From Bacillus wiedmannii (GTDB lineage: Bacteria; Bacillota; Bacilli; Bacillales; Bacillaceae_G): 64,000 nucleotides of DNA. The notes beneath the pieces were generated by a model. That model searched no databases. It saw only the letters and a program-made list of their open reading frames with translations, and had not been told where the DNA came from. The stretch lies in assembly GCF_001583695.1 (NCBI RefSeq), contig NZ_LOBC01000050.1:124001-188000 (forward strand). Reading direction: 5' to 3'. The first letter of the stretch is position 1. Every line of letters starts with the position of its first letter. Shown in pieces: positions 53,148-61,860 of the stretch. The position numbers and the translations under genes are program-made.

Positions 53148-53161
53148 GTAAAAGCTTTTAC
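53148..53161. promoter_or_regulatory. Palindrome before sigma gene
   Basis: GTAAAAGCTTTTAC, perfect 14-base palindrome. Upstream on the minus strand lies TGTAAGACGTTATATAGGGTG, which may hold the promoter. Possible operator or self-recognition element. Confidence 0.35.
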
Positions 53162-53394
53162 ACCCTATATAACGTCTTACAAAATATTTTCTCTCATCTT
53201 TTTTTATTTTTTGTATGTAATGGAATACTTTCCCTTAGCCATTGTCTCACATAACTACGCGTTCAAAGAAAATTTTCTCAAGTCTACGCTTTAATTCATG
53301 TAGTACACTATTTATATGGTCATCCTTTAACTAGGTGTACATTTTATTTCATTAATCTACTTTTCAACATTTTAAACTAGGAGATGAGATGTGT

Positions 53395-55218
53395 ATGTGT
53401 GGAATTACAGGCTGGGTAAATTGGAGTAAGGATCTTTCCAATGAACATGTTATTTTAGAAAAGATGGCAAATAGTATCCAGCATCGTGGTCCTGATGCTG
53501 AAGGATTTTGGTTTTCACCACGTGCGGCTTTTGCACACCGGCGTTTAATTGTTATTGATCCAGAAGGTGGGACACAGCCGAAGACATTTCGTGCTGGTGA
53601 TTATACGTATGCTCTTACTTATAATGGAGAAATTTATAATTTCCGTGAACTGAGAGAGCAACTTCAACAGTGTGGTCATGCATTTGAAACGCATTCAGAT
53701 ACAGAAGTATTACTACATGCATATTTAGAATGGAAAGAAGACTGTGTACAACATTTAAACGGAATTTTCGCTTTCGCCTTATGGGATGATCAGAAGCAAC
53801 AACTGTTTTTAGCACGTGATCATTTAGGCGTAAAGCCACTCTTTTATACAGAAAGAAATGACAGTATTATTTTCGGATCTGAAATAAAAGCATTATTAGC
53901 TCATCCATCTGTTCCTGCTGAAATTGATGCGGATGGCATAAATGAAATATTTGGATTAGGCTTATTTCGAACTCCAGGATGTGGCGTCTTTAAACATATT
54001 CAAGAAGTACGTGCTGGACATTCTATAACGTTTACACGTGATAAAAAAGTAGTTAAGAAGTATTGGAATTTAGAAAGTAAGATTCATACAGACTCTACTG
54101 AAGATACATCATCACATATTTTATCTATTTTACAAGATACAGTAAAAAGACAATTAATTGCCGATGTTCCTCTCGTCTGTATGTTATCAGGCGGATTAGA
54201 CTCTAGCGGTATTACTGCACTTGCGGGTAAAGAATTTGCTGCGGAAAATAAAACACTTCATACGTATTCCGTTGACTTTGTAAATAGTGCAAAAGATTTC
54301 GAGCTGACATTTGCTCGCACTGGTTTAGACGCTCCTTGGGTAAAACGCGTTTCTGAACATGTAGGGACAGCGCATCATGATATTATTGTGAATGCTGAAG
54401 AATTAGCTAATCACTTATTCGTTCCCCTCCGTGCAAAAGATTTACCGAGTGCTGGTGAAATGGAAACTTCACTATATTTACTATTTTGCGAAATGAAAAA
54501 AGATGCGACCGTAGCTTTATCCGGCGAATCTGCTGATGAAGTATTCGGTGGATACCCTTGGTTTCATCAAGAAGAATTACTATATGTAGATAAGTTTCCT
54601 TGGCTAACAAATTGGAAAAATACATCTCCTCTTCTACTAAAAGAAGTAAGTAACCAATGTAATCTAGAAAACTATATTGATACACGATTCCAAGAAGCGA
54701 TACTTGAAGTACCTACTCTTGAAGGGGAAAGTAAAAAATCCGCGAAACAACGTCAAATGTTTTATTTATTTTTAACGAGATTCCTTCCTTTCTTACTTGA
54801 CCGTAAAGATCGTATGAGTATGGCTGTTGGATTTGAAGTTCGTGTACCGTTTTGCGATTATAGATTAGTTGAATATTTATGGAATGTTCCTTTCAACATA
54901 AAAAGTATTGATAATATTGAAAAAGGCATTTTACGTAGAGCACTACAACCAGCTTTACCTGACGATGTACGCAATAGAAGAAAAAGTGCTTACCCAACTT
55001 CACAAGATCCACATTATTTACAAACAATCCGTCATTTATCACTCGACTTGTGCAGTAATAAAAACAATCCTATTTTCTCACTTATTAATCATTCCACATT
55101 ACTTGCCATTGCCGATGAAAGCAATAAAGAAATTAACAATTTTGAAGCAAGAAGTGCTATGGAATATATGCTACAAGTAAATGAATGGTTGAAAACGTAT
55201 CATATTCATATTGCTTAA
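53395..55218 (+). CDS. asnO: Asparagine synthase, glutamine-hydrolysing (AsnO-like)
   Basis: 607 residues from ATG at 53395. N-terminal glutaminase with catalytic Cys directly after Met (MCGITGWVNW), HRGPDAEGFW near residue 30 and NGEIYNFRELR near 75; synthetase domain with SGGLDSSGITAL near 265 and SGESADEVFGGYPW near 375. Makes asparagine from aspartate, glutamine and ATP. ATG at 53389 lies closer to AGGAG but would put two extra residues before the nucleophile, so 53395 is preferred. Length is closest to B. subtilis AsnO (about 614). Name by length and resemblance. Confidence 0.88.
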   Translation: MCGITGWVNWSKDLSNEHVILEKMANSIQHRGPDAEGFWFSPRAAFAHRRLIVIDPEGGTQPKTFRAGDYTYALTYNGEIYNFRELREQLQQCGHAFETHSDTEVLLHAYLEWKEDCVQHLNGIFAFALWDDQKQQLFLARDHLGVKPLFYTERNDSIIFGSEIKALLAHPSVPAEIDADGINEIFGLGLFRTPGCGVFKHIQEVRAGHSITFTRDKKVVKKYWNLESKIHTDSTEDTSSHILSILQDTVKRQLIADVPLVCMLSGGLDSSGITALAGKEFAAENKTLHTYSVDFVNSAKDFELTFARTGLDAPWVKRVSEHVGTAHHDIIVNAEELANHLFVPLRAKDLPSAGEMETSLYLLFCEMKKDATVALSGESADEVFGGYPWFHQEELLYVDKFPWLTNWKNTSPLLLKEVSNQCNLENYIDTRFQEAILEVPTLEGESKKSAKQRQMFYLFLTRFLPFLLDRKDRMSMAVGFEVRVPFCDYRLVEYLWNVPFNIKSIDNIEKGILRRALQPALPDDVRNRRKSAYPTSQDPHYLQTIRHLSLDLCSNKNNPIFSLINHSTLLAIADESNKEINNFEARSAMEYMLQVNEWLKTYHIHIA

Positions 55219-55258
55219 CAAAAAGGAGTTCAAGGATAAAAACCTTGAACTCCTTTTA
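55219..55258. terminator. Bidirectional terminator
   Basis: AAAAGGAGTTCAAGG pairs with CCTTGAACTCCTTTT between convergent asnO and PP2C-like genes. Confidence 0.92.
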
Positions 55259-55260
55259 TA

Positions 55261-56046
55261 TTAATTAGCACATTGTTTATTTTCAGTGTCAATAGACCAC
55301 CCAATAATAGTGGCACAATCTCTACCTTTCCACTGCAGTACATTTGTTAATACTGGCTCAATCTGTAAGCAACTTCCGTCGTGCAATATTTCTACTAAAG
55401 ATTGATCATCATCAAATTTTCGTTTATCACACTCTAAAATACCGTCCGTTGCCATTACAATGTGATTCATTCCTTTTTCTAATCCTCTGACACCTGACGT
55501 AAAGCAAGGTGTATTTGCTGCGAAAATATTTTTCCTACCAATATATTCGTAATTCTTCCGTTTATTTAACCGCCCTTTACCATTCTTCGTTTTTTCAGAA
55601 TGGAATAAATATGCGAAGCAATCGCCAACTGATAGCCAATATAAAAATTCGCCTTTTCGCAAACAAATTAAGCATGCAAGTTCCTCATCATCTTGATCAC
55701 ATTTTTCAATAAACAACTCATCTGTAAATAACGCTAATAAGTACATATGTGTATGATGAAAAGCTAAATGTATAGGGTAGGAAAATAACTCTTTTAATTT
55801 CTCTTTTCTTTCTGAAATTGCTTCTATTATATAATTTATATTTTTTGTTTTGTGGTGTGTATCAAAAATCATAACAAATTCAAATTGTAATTTAGGATCC
55901 CACCAAGCCAGCACCGCATCTCCTCTTTCATATGCATCACTTTCTTGATTTCCCCCATATACGCCGACTGAAAGAGGACCACATTTTTCAACATGTATTT
56001 CATCTACATACATCTGCTCATGACTCATCCATTTAAATGTATTCAC
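55261..56046 (-). CDS. PP2C-like phosphatase domain protein
   Basis: 261 residues from GTG at 56046, with AGAGAGG 9 bases upstream; ATG at 56088 has no ribosome binding site. Features of the PP2C fold: GDAVLAWWDPKLQFEFVMIF with early Asp, LYWLSVGDCFAYLF near residue 140 (usually VGDSRAYL), HIVMATDGILEC near 205 (usually TDGL) and GRDCATIIGW near 245 (usually DNATAIV). Several metal-binding Asp appear kept but the motifs are divergent. Cytosolic; substrate unknown. Single gene. Confidence 0.7.
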   Translation of the reverse strand: MNTFKWMSHEQMYVDEIHVEKCGPLSVGVYGGNQESDAYERGDAVLAWWDPKLQFEFVMIFDTHHKTKNINYIIEAISERKEKLKELFSYPIHLAFHHTHMYLLALFTDELFIEKCDQDDEELACLICLRKGEFLYWLSVGDCFAYLFHSEKTKNGKGRLNKRKNYEYIGRKNIFAANTPCFTSGVRGLEKGMNHIVMATDGILECDKRKFDDDQSLVEILHDGSCLQIEPVLTNVLQWKGRDCATIIGWSIDTENKQCAN

Positions 56047-56212
56047 AGCTATCATCCTCTCTCTTGCTAAATGTATACCTTTACACATAGATTACCTTAT
56101 ATTTCAATAAAAATAAACTTTTTCAACATTTTTTATCCAAATAAAAGGATTTTATCTCTATACTAACGAATATATCTTATTATACGATATAAAAATAGGG
56201 GGATTTATCATT

Positions 56213-56623
56213 ATGAAAGACATCAATCAACATTGGGAAAGTATTTATTATCACTTACGATATGAATATGAAGACAACCTTTCCCACCAAGCCATTCGTA
56301 TTTTACAAATCGCTTCTCGTGAGAAAGATATAACAATTGGAAAAGTCGCTACTGAGCTTAGTCTCTCTCATAACACAGCGTCTGAACACGTAAAACGCCT
56401 TATTCAAAAAGGGTTTATCATGAAAGAAAGAAACAAACAAGATGAAAGAGTTGTGAACCTTACTTTAACGAAAGAAGGCATTGAAGTATTAGAAAAACAT
56501 ACTTTACTCGATAAAGAAAAGATAAAAATATTAGAATCACAGTTATCAAAAGAAGAACAACAATTAATTGAAAAAGCCTTTTCGTTATTAGCGAAGGAGG
56601 CAAAATATGCATTTCCTCGTTAA
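56213..56623 (+). CDS. MarR-family regulator
   Basis: 136 residues. Winged helix in the middle: DITIGKVATELSLSHNTASEH at residues 40-60, KGFIMKERNKQDERVVNLTL wing at about 70-90, with dimerisation helices at both ends. RBS AGGGGGATTTATC precedes ATG. First gene of a three-gene operon: it overlaps the next gene by 17 bases. It probably senses a small molecule or drug and controls its own operon. Confidence 0.88.
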   Translation: MKDINQHWESIYYHLRYEYEDNLSHQAIRILQIASREKDITIGKVATELSLSHNTASEHVKRLIQKGFIMKERNKQDERVVNLTLTKEGIEVLEKHTLLDKEKIKILESQLSKEEQQLIEKAFSLLAKEAKYAFPR

Positions 56624-56936
56624 AGTAATCGTTTCGGCACTTATTATTGGCGTTATTACTGAAGTCGCTAAACATTTTAGTACGATAGGCGGCTTTATTG
56701 CTGCCCTTCCTCTCGTTAGTTTACTGAGTCTATTTTGGATTTCTTTCGAAGGCGGGAACAAACAAGAATTGAGTCAATTTGCTATAGGCGTACTATATGG
56801 ATTTCCTGCATCCGCACTACTATTATTTATCGTTTATATTGGTTTAAAAAACTCATTTTCACTTAGTACATCGGTCCTATTCGGTGTAGGTGTTTGGTGT
56901 ATTATTTTTGCTTGCCAAAAATTATTTCAAGCTTAG
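56607..56936 (+). CDS. DUF3147-like membrane protein
   Basis: 109 residues with three to four membrane segments, starting FLVKVIVSALIIGVITEVAK and containing FIAALPLVSLLSLFWI and VGVWCIIFACQKLF. Resembles DUF3147 (YvlC-neighbour/YxeL-like small membrane proteins) by memory; function unknown. GCGAAGGAGG lies before ATG inside the end of the MarR gene, so translation is coupled. Confidence 0.72.
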   Translation: MHFLVKVIVSALIIGVITEVAKHFSTIGGFIAALPLVSLLSLFWISFEGGNKQELSQFAIGVLYGFPASALLLFIVYIGLKNSFSLSTSVLFGVGVWCIIFACQKLFQA

Positions 56937-56951
56937 TTAGGAGGGTTTACT

Positions 56952-57833
56952 ATTTATAAATTTGTAGAGGTATTGGAGCAAACTATAGAAGTATATATAA
57001 AAGGAAGTAGTAAACAAACGGTAGTTATTCAAACCGGAATGAGTTGCTCATTTTATGATTGGTTTCCTATTATAGAAAAGCTTTCAGAGCACTTTACAGT
57101 CGTTTCATACCATCGCCCAGGTTACGGAAAAAGTGATTTAGGCAATCAGCCGCGTACAATAAGGCAAGTTACAAAAGAGCTACATATGTTACTAAACAAA
57201 CTAGCTATTCAAGAGCCATTTATTCTAATCGGTCATTCCTATGGAGGATTATGTGCACAACATTTTGCGATGTTACATGAAGATAAGCTGCAAGCACTTA
57301 TTTTAGTTGATTCTACTTCGATGAACTTACACCGTTTAGATGAACTTCATTTACCAATTTCTGATCAAACTGATTCTGATGATGTTTGGTTTCAAAAATA
57401 TAATATGTATTCAAAAATGGATGTAGACACACTTTATAACGAACTAAAACCTATTCTCACCGATCAATCAAAACAGCAAATTGAATTCTCTACCTCGCCT
57501 TCATTATATAAAGCGACAGCTTCTGAACTATCGGCGTGGAAAAACTGTGCTCTCTCAATAAAAGAGCTATGTAAAACATTAGAAATACCATTAATCGTTA
57601 TCGGTAGAGATCCTCAATATTCTATTACTCAATTGACTAATGGCGGCATGCCAAAAGAGGAAGCGATACAACTTGAAGCAATGTGGCAAGAACTGATTCA
57701 TGAACAATTACAAATCTCAATAAATAGCCAATATATTCTTGCCGAACATGCTGGTCACGGAATCGAAAATGATCGACCAAATATTATTATTGAAGCAGTT
57801 CAATCTCTACGAATAAAAAAAGGAAGCAACTAA
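56952..57833 (+). CDS. Alpha/beta hydrolase with apparent ATT start
   Basis: 293 residues if initiated at ATT 56952, giving an N-terminus that reads YKFVEVLEQTIEVYIKGS after the first codon; AGGAGGG lies 6 bases before it. TTG at 56973 is the other option but its ribosome binding site (AGAGG) is only 2 bases away. Nucleophile elbow GHSYGGLCAQHF near residue 90, oxyanion region YHRPGYGKSD near 50, catalytic His in ILAEHAGHGIEND near 270. Last gene of the MarR operon. Substrate unknown. Confidence 0.83.
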   Translation: MYKFVEVLEQTIEVYIKGSSKQTVVIQTGMSCSFYDWFPIIEKLSEHFTVVSYHRPGYGKSDLGNQPRTIRQVTKELHMLLNKLAIQEPFILIGHSYGGLCAQHFAMLHEDKLQALILVDSTSMNLHRLDELHLPISDQTDSDDVWFQKYNMYSKMDVDTLYNELKPILTDQSKQQIEFSTSPSLYKATASELSAWKNCALSIKELCKTLEIPLIVIGRDPQYSITQLTNGGMPKEEAIQLEAMWQELIHEQLQISINSQYILAEHAGHGIENDRPNIIIEAVQSLRIKKGSN

Positions 57834-57846
57834 CGCTGCTTCCTTA
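57814..57846 (-). terminator. Terminator of small acidic gene
   Basis: Minus strand AGGAAGCA pairs with TGCTTCCT followed by seven T; also overlaps the end of the hydrolase gene. Confidence 0.8.
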
Positions 57847-57851
57847 CTTAT

Positions 57852-58223
57852 CTATTCATAATCTTCTTCATCATCGATTTCTTCATAATACGAATTCCCA
57901 TTACTTACATATATAGGGCCATTCGCAACGTCAATACGTAATACCCATGCCCATGGCACAGCTAAACGTTTATGTATTGCTCGCCAAAAGCTCATTGATT
58001 TTCTTTCGTACTCCTGGAACTCCTGAAGTAACTCTTTGTAGGAGGAACCGTCTAACTGAATATTTGCTTCTAACAAACGAGAATGGGCATAGTACTGCAG
58101 CTCTAGTTCAGCAGCAATTTCCATTTCTTCTTCCGTTGCCATACCAATAATTGCTCCATCTGCTGGTGCAATTTCATATACGTTGTGAACTTCAATAAGC
58201 CCTTCTTTCTCTTTCTCAAACAT
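57852..58223 (-). CDS. Hypothetical acidic protein
   Basis: 123 residues from ATG at 58223, with AAAGGAGGC upstream. It starts MFEKEKEGLIEVHNVYEIAP, has a helical middle (EMEIAAELELQYYAHSRLLE, SYKELLQEFQEYERKSM), a beta end VLRIDVANGPIYVSNGNSYY and a very acidic tail EEIDDEEDYE. No membrane segment. I do not recognise the family. Single gene. Confidence 0.65.
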   Translation of the reverse strand: MFEKEKEGLIEVHNVYEIAPADGAIIGMATEEEMEIAAELELQYYAHSRLLEANIQLDGSSYKELLQEFQEYERKSMSFWRAIHKRLAVPWAWVLRIDVANGPIYVSNGNSYYEEIDDEEDYE

Positions 58224-58312
58224 GTAAACAGCCTCCTTTAACATATATTTTTTATGTTACAAAGTCATACTTCTACAATAACATCTCTCTTTCCTCTTTT
58301 TTTGATAAACTT

Positions 58313-58888
58313 TTACAAATTATTTATCTGATAATCTGTAGACTGTATTCTTTCAGCAGAAATGAAACAATTATTATCAAAAGTTAATTTATACACGTCA
58401 GGCATATGAAGGGTTTTCCAAAACTGAAAATCATATTTCGAATCAAAATAATTCATGAGTAATACCATAATATTCCCATGAGTACCTATTACAATATTCT
58501 TACCTTTATATTTTTTTAATATACTTTGCATACATATTACTGCGCGTCTTTGTGCTACATCATTGGATTCTCCGCCTTCGTATACAAAAGTCCAGTCTTC
58601 CCATACCTTCTTAAGAGCATCATTAAAATCCTGTACTGGTTCTTTACTTAATAGCCTTTCCCGTAAATCTTCTTCCAGTTGTATTGATAAATTATATGTA
58701 TTCGCAATTCCTTGCACAGTTTGCATTGCCCTTTTGTACGGACTAGAAATCACAACATCAATATGTTTATCTTTTAATAAGCGTGTTACATGCTGCGTAT
58801 CTAACAAACCTTTTTCAGATAAAGGCCTTTCCCGTTCTTCTTTTGTATATGTAGAATGGGCATGGCGAACGAAATATATTGTGGTCAT
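58313..58888 (-). CDS. Histidine phosphatase (phosphoglycerate mutase-like)
   Basis: 191 residues. RHA motif FVRHAHSTYTKEE at residue 6 holds the catalytic His (RHA rather than the common RHG); second Arg in ISSPYKRAMQTV near 52, acid in DLRERLL near 78, second His in IVIGTHGNIMVLL near 136. Small-molecule phosphatases or phosphosugar mutases share this fold; substrate unknown. RBS AAGGGAAG precedes ATG. Upstream serine hydrolase gene lies on the same strand but not close. Confidence 0.85.
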   Translation of the reverse strand: MTTIYFVRHAHSTYTKEERERPLSEKGLLDTQHVTRLLKDKHIDVVISSPYKRAMQTVQGIANTYNLSIQLEEDLRERLLSKEPVQDFNDALKKVWEDWTFVYEGGESNDVAQRRAVICMQSILKKYKGKNIVIGTHGNIMVLLMNYFDSKYDFQFWKTLHMPDVYKLTFDNNCFISAERIQSTDYQINNL

Positions 58889-58952
58889 TTTTCAACTTCC
58901 CTTCTTATTTTCAATCTACATTCAATGAAGCAAATAAGAAATCCTGTATTAT

Positions 58953-58991
58953 AAAAAGAACAAGGACACTTTCTAAAAAGCGCCCTTGTTT
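58953..58991 (-). terminator. Terminator of serine hydrolase gene
   Basis: Minus strand AACAAGGGCGCTTT pairs with AAAGTGTCCTTGTT, followed by CTTTTT. Confidence 0.75.
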
Positions 58992-59010
58992 ACATAATAA
59001 AATTATTTCG

Positions 59011-60102
59011 TTATAATTTCCTTCTAAACTCTTCATCTGTTACAGCATCTTGAATAAAATAATCTATATTATTTCTCAGCTTTTTGTATGCAACTTGATC
59101 TTCTATATCGTTAAACATAATGACAACTTCTACTTTATTCCCTTTCTTATCTGTAGTATACAAGCTTTTTGTCAATACGAATGCGGTAGATCCACCTTTT
59201 TGACCAGCAAATTCAAACTTACTATTATCAACTGTTCCTTTGAAAATATTCTCGATTTCTTCTTGCATTGATTTTGGAAAATACTTTCTACTATTTATTT
59301 TTTCCATTATACTCATATAATCTTTAGCGTTTGCACCTACTAATCGATCTGACCAAATTCGCTGAAATTCCATATCTACCTTTAATGGGATATCCCGTTT
59401 TTTCCATTCTTCTTGATCTTTCATCCATTCATGAATTTGTAACACATGTTTAGTATACTCGTCCTTTGACATGTTACGTATCATTTCTAACGATTGATTT
59501 TCTGGCTCGTGAAGCTCTTTTTCTACATACCCTCTCATATATAGTGAAGCAGTATACGAAGAGAACTTGTCATGACTAGTAAGCTCTAATTCTTTTATAC
59601 TTTCATTCACTCTTTCTATTCCAAGCTTATCTAACAAATATGTTGTATTCGCATTAGAACTATAATGAATCATTCCTTTAGCCACTTCTTCTAAAGCGAT
59701 CCGTCCATTTTGCACTAACTCTCTCACTTTTGCATCTTCTAACCAGTCAGGATGCGCTCCACCATCAGTGTTTTTAACATAATATTTTTCTAACTCCTGC
59801 AATGAAATTTGTTCATTACGGCTTATCTTTCCTTCTGACACTTGCTTAGCAAATTCAACTGCTATGACGATTTTTGCCGTACTCGCTAATGGCAATTTTT
59901 CATTTTCATTTATAGATGTTAATACTTCCCCATTTTTTCTAATTAGTACTGAACAAGTTTCATCATCTTTATGTTCTTTTATGTACTTTAATACGTAATC
60001 AGGATCTTCTTTTGACAAATAGTACTTCATAATAAAAAAGAAAGCTATAACGGCTACTATAATGACTCCTGCAATAATTCCTATAATCTTTAATATGTTC
60101 AC
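59011..60102 (-). CDS. Membrane-anchored class A beta-lactamase-like serine hydrolase
   Basis: 363 residues from GTG at 60102 (AGAGGGGG 8 bases upstream). An N-terminal membrane anchor (IIGIIAGVIIVAVIAFFFIM) is followed by a penicillin-recognising fold: S-x-x-K in LPLASTAKIVIAVEF near residue 76, S-x-N in MIHYSSNANTTYLL near 148, K-x-G in GQKGGSTAFVL near 305. It acts outside the membrane; class A-like domain proteins can be beta-lactamases, but this one lacks an obvious omega-loop E166 motif by eye, so esterase or peptidase activity is equally possible. Confidence 0.8.
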   Translation of the reverse strand: MNILKIIGIIAGVIIVAVIAFFFIMKYYLSKEDPDYVLKYIKEHKDDETCSVLIRKNGEVLTSINENEKLPLASTAKIVIAVEFAKQVSEGKISRNEQISLQELEKYYVKNTDGGAHPDWLEDAKVRELVQNGRIALEEVAKGMIHYSSNANTTYLLDKLGIERVNESIKELELTSHDKFSSYTASLYMRGYVEKELHEPENQSLEMIRNMSKDEYTKHVLQIHEWMKDQEEWKKRDIPLKVDMEFQRIWSDRLVGANAKDYMSIMEKINSRKYFPKSMQEEIENIFKGTVDNSKFEFAGQKGGSTAFVLTKSLYTTDKKGNKVEVVIMFNDIEDQVAYKKLRNNIDYFIQDAVTDEEFRRKL

Positions 60103-60178
60103 AATATGCCCCCTCTATAAATTCCCTTCTATATAATAATTATAACGAATAAAAATACAAAATTATACAAAACAGAAT

Positions 60179-60204
60179 AACTCTTCCTAAAAAAAGAAAG
60201 AGTT
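60179..60204 (-). terminator. Terminator of cupin gene
   Basis: Minus strand AACTCTT pairs with AAGAGTT, moderate T tail ATTCTGTTTTG. Overlaps the last codon of the gene. Confidence 0.55.
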
Positions 60205-60838
60205 ACTCTATTTCACATGATGTTATATGTCCATTTAACGTAACAACTATATTTGAGTCGTCACTTTCTTTAACGCTATTTAGTCGATTTGAATTAGGAG
60301 GACCAATTACAACTGACTCCTTAATTGGCGAAAGTTCCTTCCCTAATTTTTCTGCACTTACACCGTATGCAGCTTGAAATACTTCTGGTGGTGTTAATCT
60401 AAGTACGTCTGATCCTTCTGCTGTTTCAAACTGATCGTTATTGAAGAACAAATGCAATTGTACTTCTTCTGTTACCGCTGTGATCCAATGCCACCATCCC
60501 ATTGGAATAAATACAGTTTGCCCCGCTTTTACATGATAATTTTGCAATTGATTCGTTTCGGGATTTAATATGGATGTAACTGCTTCTCCTGATACAACAA
60601 CATCCAACTCCCACGCATTCGGATGCCAATGCGGTTCTCGCATATGCCCTTTTGTCATAAACAAATCAACAAACGCCCCTCCTATCATCGCTGGTAACTG
60701 CGTTGACGTAACTTCATATGCAACGTTTTTCTCATCCCTTTTAAAAAAGATATTTTTTCTCGAATCAAAGAAAAGATTTGGAGTTCCTGAGCTTTTCTTT
60801 AAATTTTTATTATCTGGAACATAACCTGAACTACTCAT
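60203..60838 (-). CDS. Cupin protein, oxalate decarboxylase-like
   Basis: 211 residues from ATG at 60838 (AGAGGGATAAA upstream; an ATG at 60877 lacks this). Single cupin with metal ligands EPHWHPNAWELDVVVSG (His-x-His...Glu near residue 83) and FIPMGWWHWITA (His near 125), as in one half of oxalate decarboxylase. GYVPDNKNLKKSSGTPNLFF begins the protein. Possible manganese enzyme or spore/sugar-binding protein; activity unknown. Confidence 0.75.
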   Translation of the reverse strand: MSSSGYVPDNKNLKKSSGTPNLFFDSRKNIFFKRDEKNVAYEVTSTQLPAMIGGAFVDLFMTKGHMREPHWHPNAWELDVVVSGEAVTSILNPETNQLQNYHVKAGQTVFIPMGWWHWITAVTEEVQLHLFFNNDQFETAEGSDVLRLTPPEVFQAAYGVSAEKLGKELSPIKESVVIGPPNSNRLNSVKESDDSNIVVTLNGHITSCEIE

Positions 60839-60927
60839 TTTATCCCTCTTTTCCACTCCGAACATTTTCATCTTCACACTGTATCGTATGGAAAAAATGT
60901 ATGAATGTGCCTAATCATTCACATAAC

Positions 60928-60960
60928 AAAAAAACATGCCTTCATAATGAGAGCATGTTT
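60928..60960 (-). terminator. Terminator after small membrane gene
   Basis: Minus strand ACATGC and GCATGT pair around CTCATTATGAAG, followed by seven T. Confidence 0.7.
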
Positions 60961-61000
60961 TGTGATATTCTTCACATTATTTAGTTAAAAAATAAACTTT

Positions 61001-61162
61001 TTACTTACCATGATGTAACATTAAATCACTAAGTTCTTCTTCAATGTGATTTAATTTCGCAACGCCTTCTTTCCATTTATGAATATAACGTGAAACCCCA
61101 ACAAAAAACAAAACAATAATTGTGGAAAGAATAATACCATATACGATTGCTACAGTACTCAT
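61001..61162 (-). CDS. Small single-pass membrane protein
   Basis: 53 residues: MSTVAIVYGIILSTIIVLFF then VGVSRYIHKWKEGVAKLNHI and an acidic-helical end. One N-terminal membrane segment and a cytosolic amphipathic tail. RBS AAGGAAGTG precedes ATG by 5 bases and a terminator follows. It resembles small Bacillus proteins of the DUF4083 type, recalled with low certainty. Too short for most gene callers. Confidence 0.7.
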   Translation of the reverse strand: MSTVAIVYGIILSTIIVLFFVGVSRYIHKWKEGVAKLNHIEEELSDLMLHHGK

Positions 61163-61385
61163 AGTTACACTTCCTTATAATTAGTAATGTGGTTATTAGT
61201 TATATTTTTATTATAAACCTTTTTCTTTTAAAATACTTCGATTTCAACTTTTTGTAACAAAATTGATTTTTCTAACATTTCGTTCGTAAAAATGGCATAT
61301 TTTTCACAAATTATACAAAACTTCACCATATGTACTATTACCATATGAGTTATATTATTAAATAGAATAAAGGGGATGATATACT

Positions 61386-61808
61386 ATGACGACTTGGTTT
61401 ATTGTAATGTTAGTTGTATTTGGGGCATTTAAAATTATCGTTTCTAGCCTTCCTAACACTGTTATTGAATCCATTATTAGCAAGTACGAAACACATCCAC
61501 AACTTGAAGAAGAGAATTCGACTGTTACAATCAATGGCAATAACGTAGAAGGTGAAAAGAAATCCAAAATTATTCATGATTTTAACGAAGGTTTATTTTT
61601 AGATCGCTATTATGCACCACCTCACAATGAGGGCACGCCTTTAATTATCAATGCAAAACGTGGCAAAAAAGATTTTACATTTTATATTTATAGTCATGAA
61701 GAGCATGTTGATGTTGTAAAGCAACATAAAAAGAAAGTAGTTGCTTATAGTTTACGCTCTAAAAACCTTCAAAATAATGATATGTTCGTGTCAGCTGATT
61801 TAGCTTAA
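61386..61808 (+). CDS. yfmQ: YfmQ-family protein
   Basis: 140 residues. N-terminal membrane segment (WFIVMLVVFGAFKIIVSSLP), then NSTVTINGNNVEGEKKSKII, FNEGLFLDRYYAPPHNEG and HVDVVKQHKKKVVAYSLRSK, a pattern I associate with B. subtilis YfmQ (about 146 residues). Function unknown. Probably membrane-anchored. RBS AAAGGGGATGATATACT precedes ATG. Confidence 0.75.
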   Translation: MTTWFIVMLVVFGAFKIIVSSLPNTVIESIISKYETHPQLEEENSTVTINGNNVEGEKKSKIIHDFNEGLFLDRYYAPPHNEGTPLIINAKRGKKDFTFYIYSHEEHVDVVKQHKKKVVAYSLRSKNLQNNDMFVSADLA

Positions 61809-61822
61809 TACTCATATATTAG

Positions 61823-61857
61823 AAAAAGGAATCCATGGAATATGGATTCCTTTTTAC
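61823..61857. terminator. Bidirectional terminator
   Basis: AAAAAGGAATCCAT pairs with ATGGATTCCTTTTT between convergent genes. Confidence 0.92.
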
Positions 61858-61860
61858 TAT

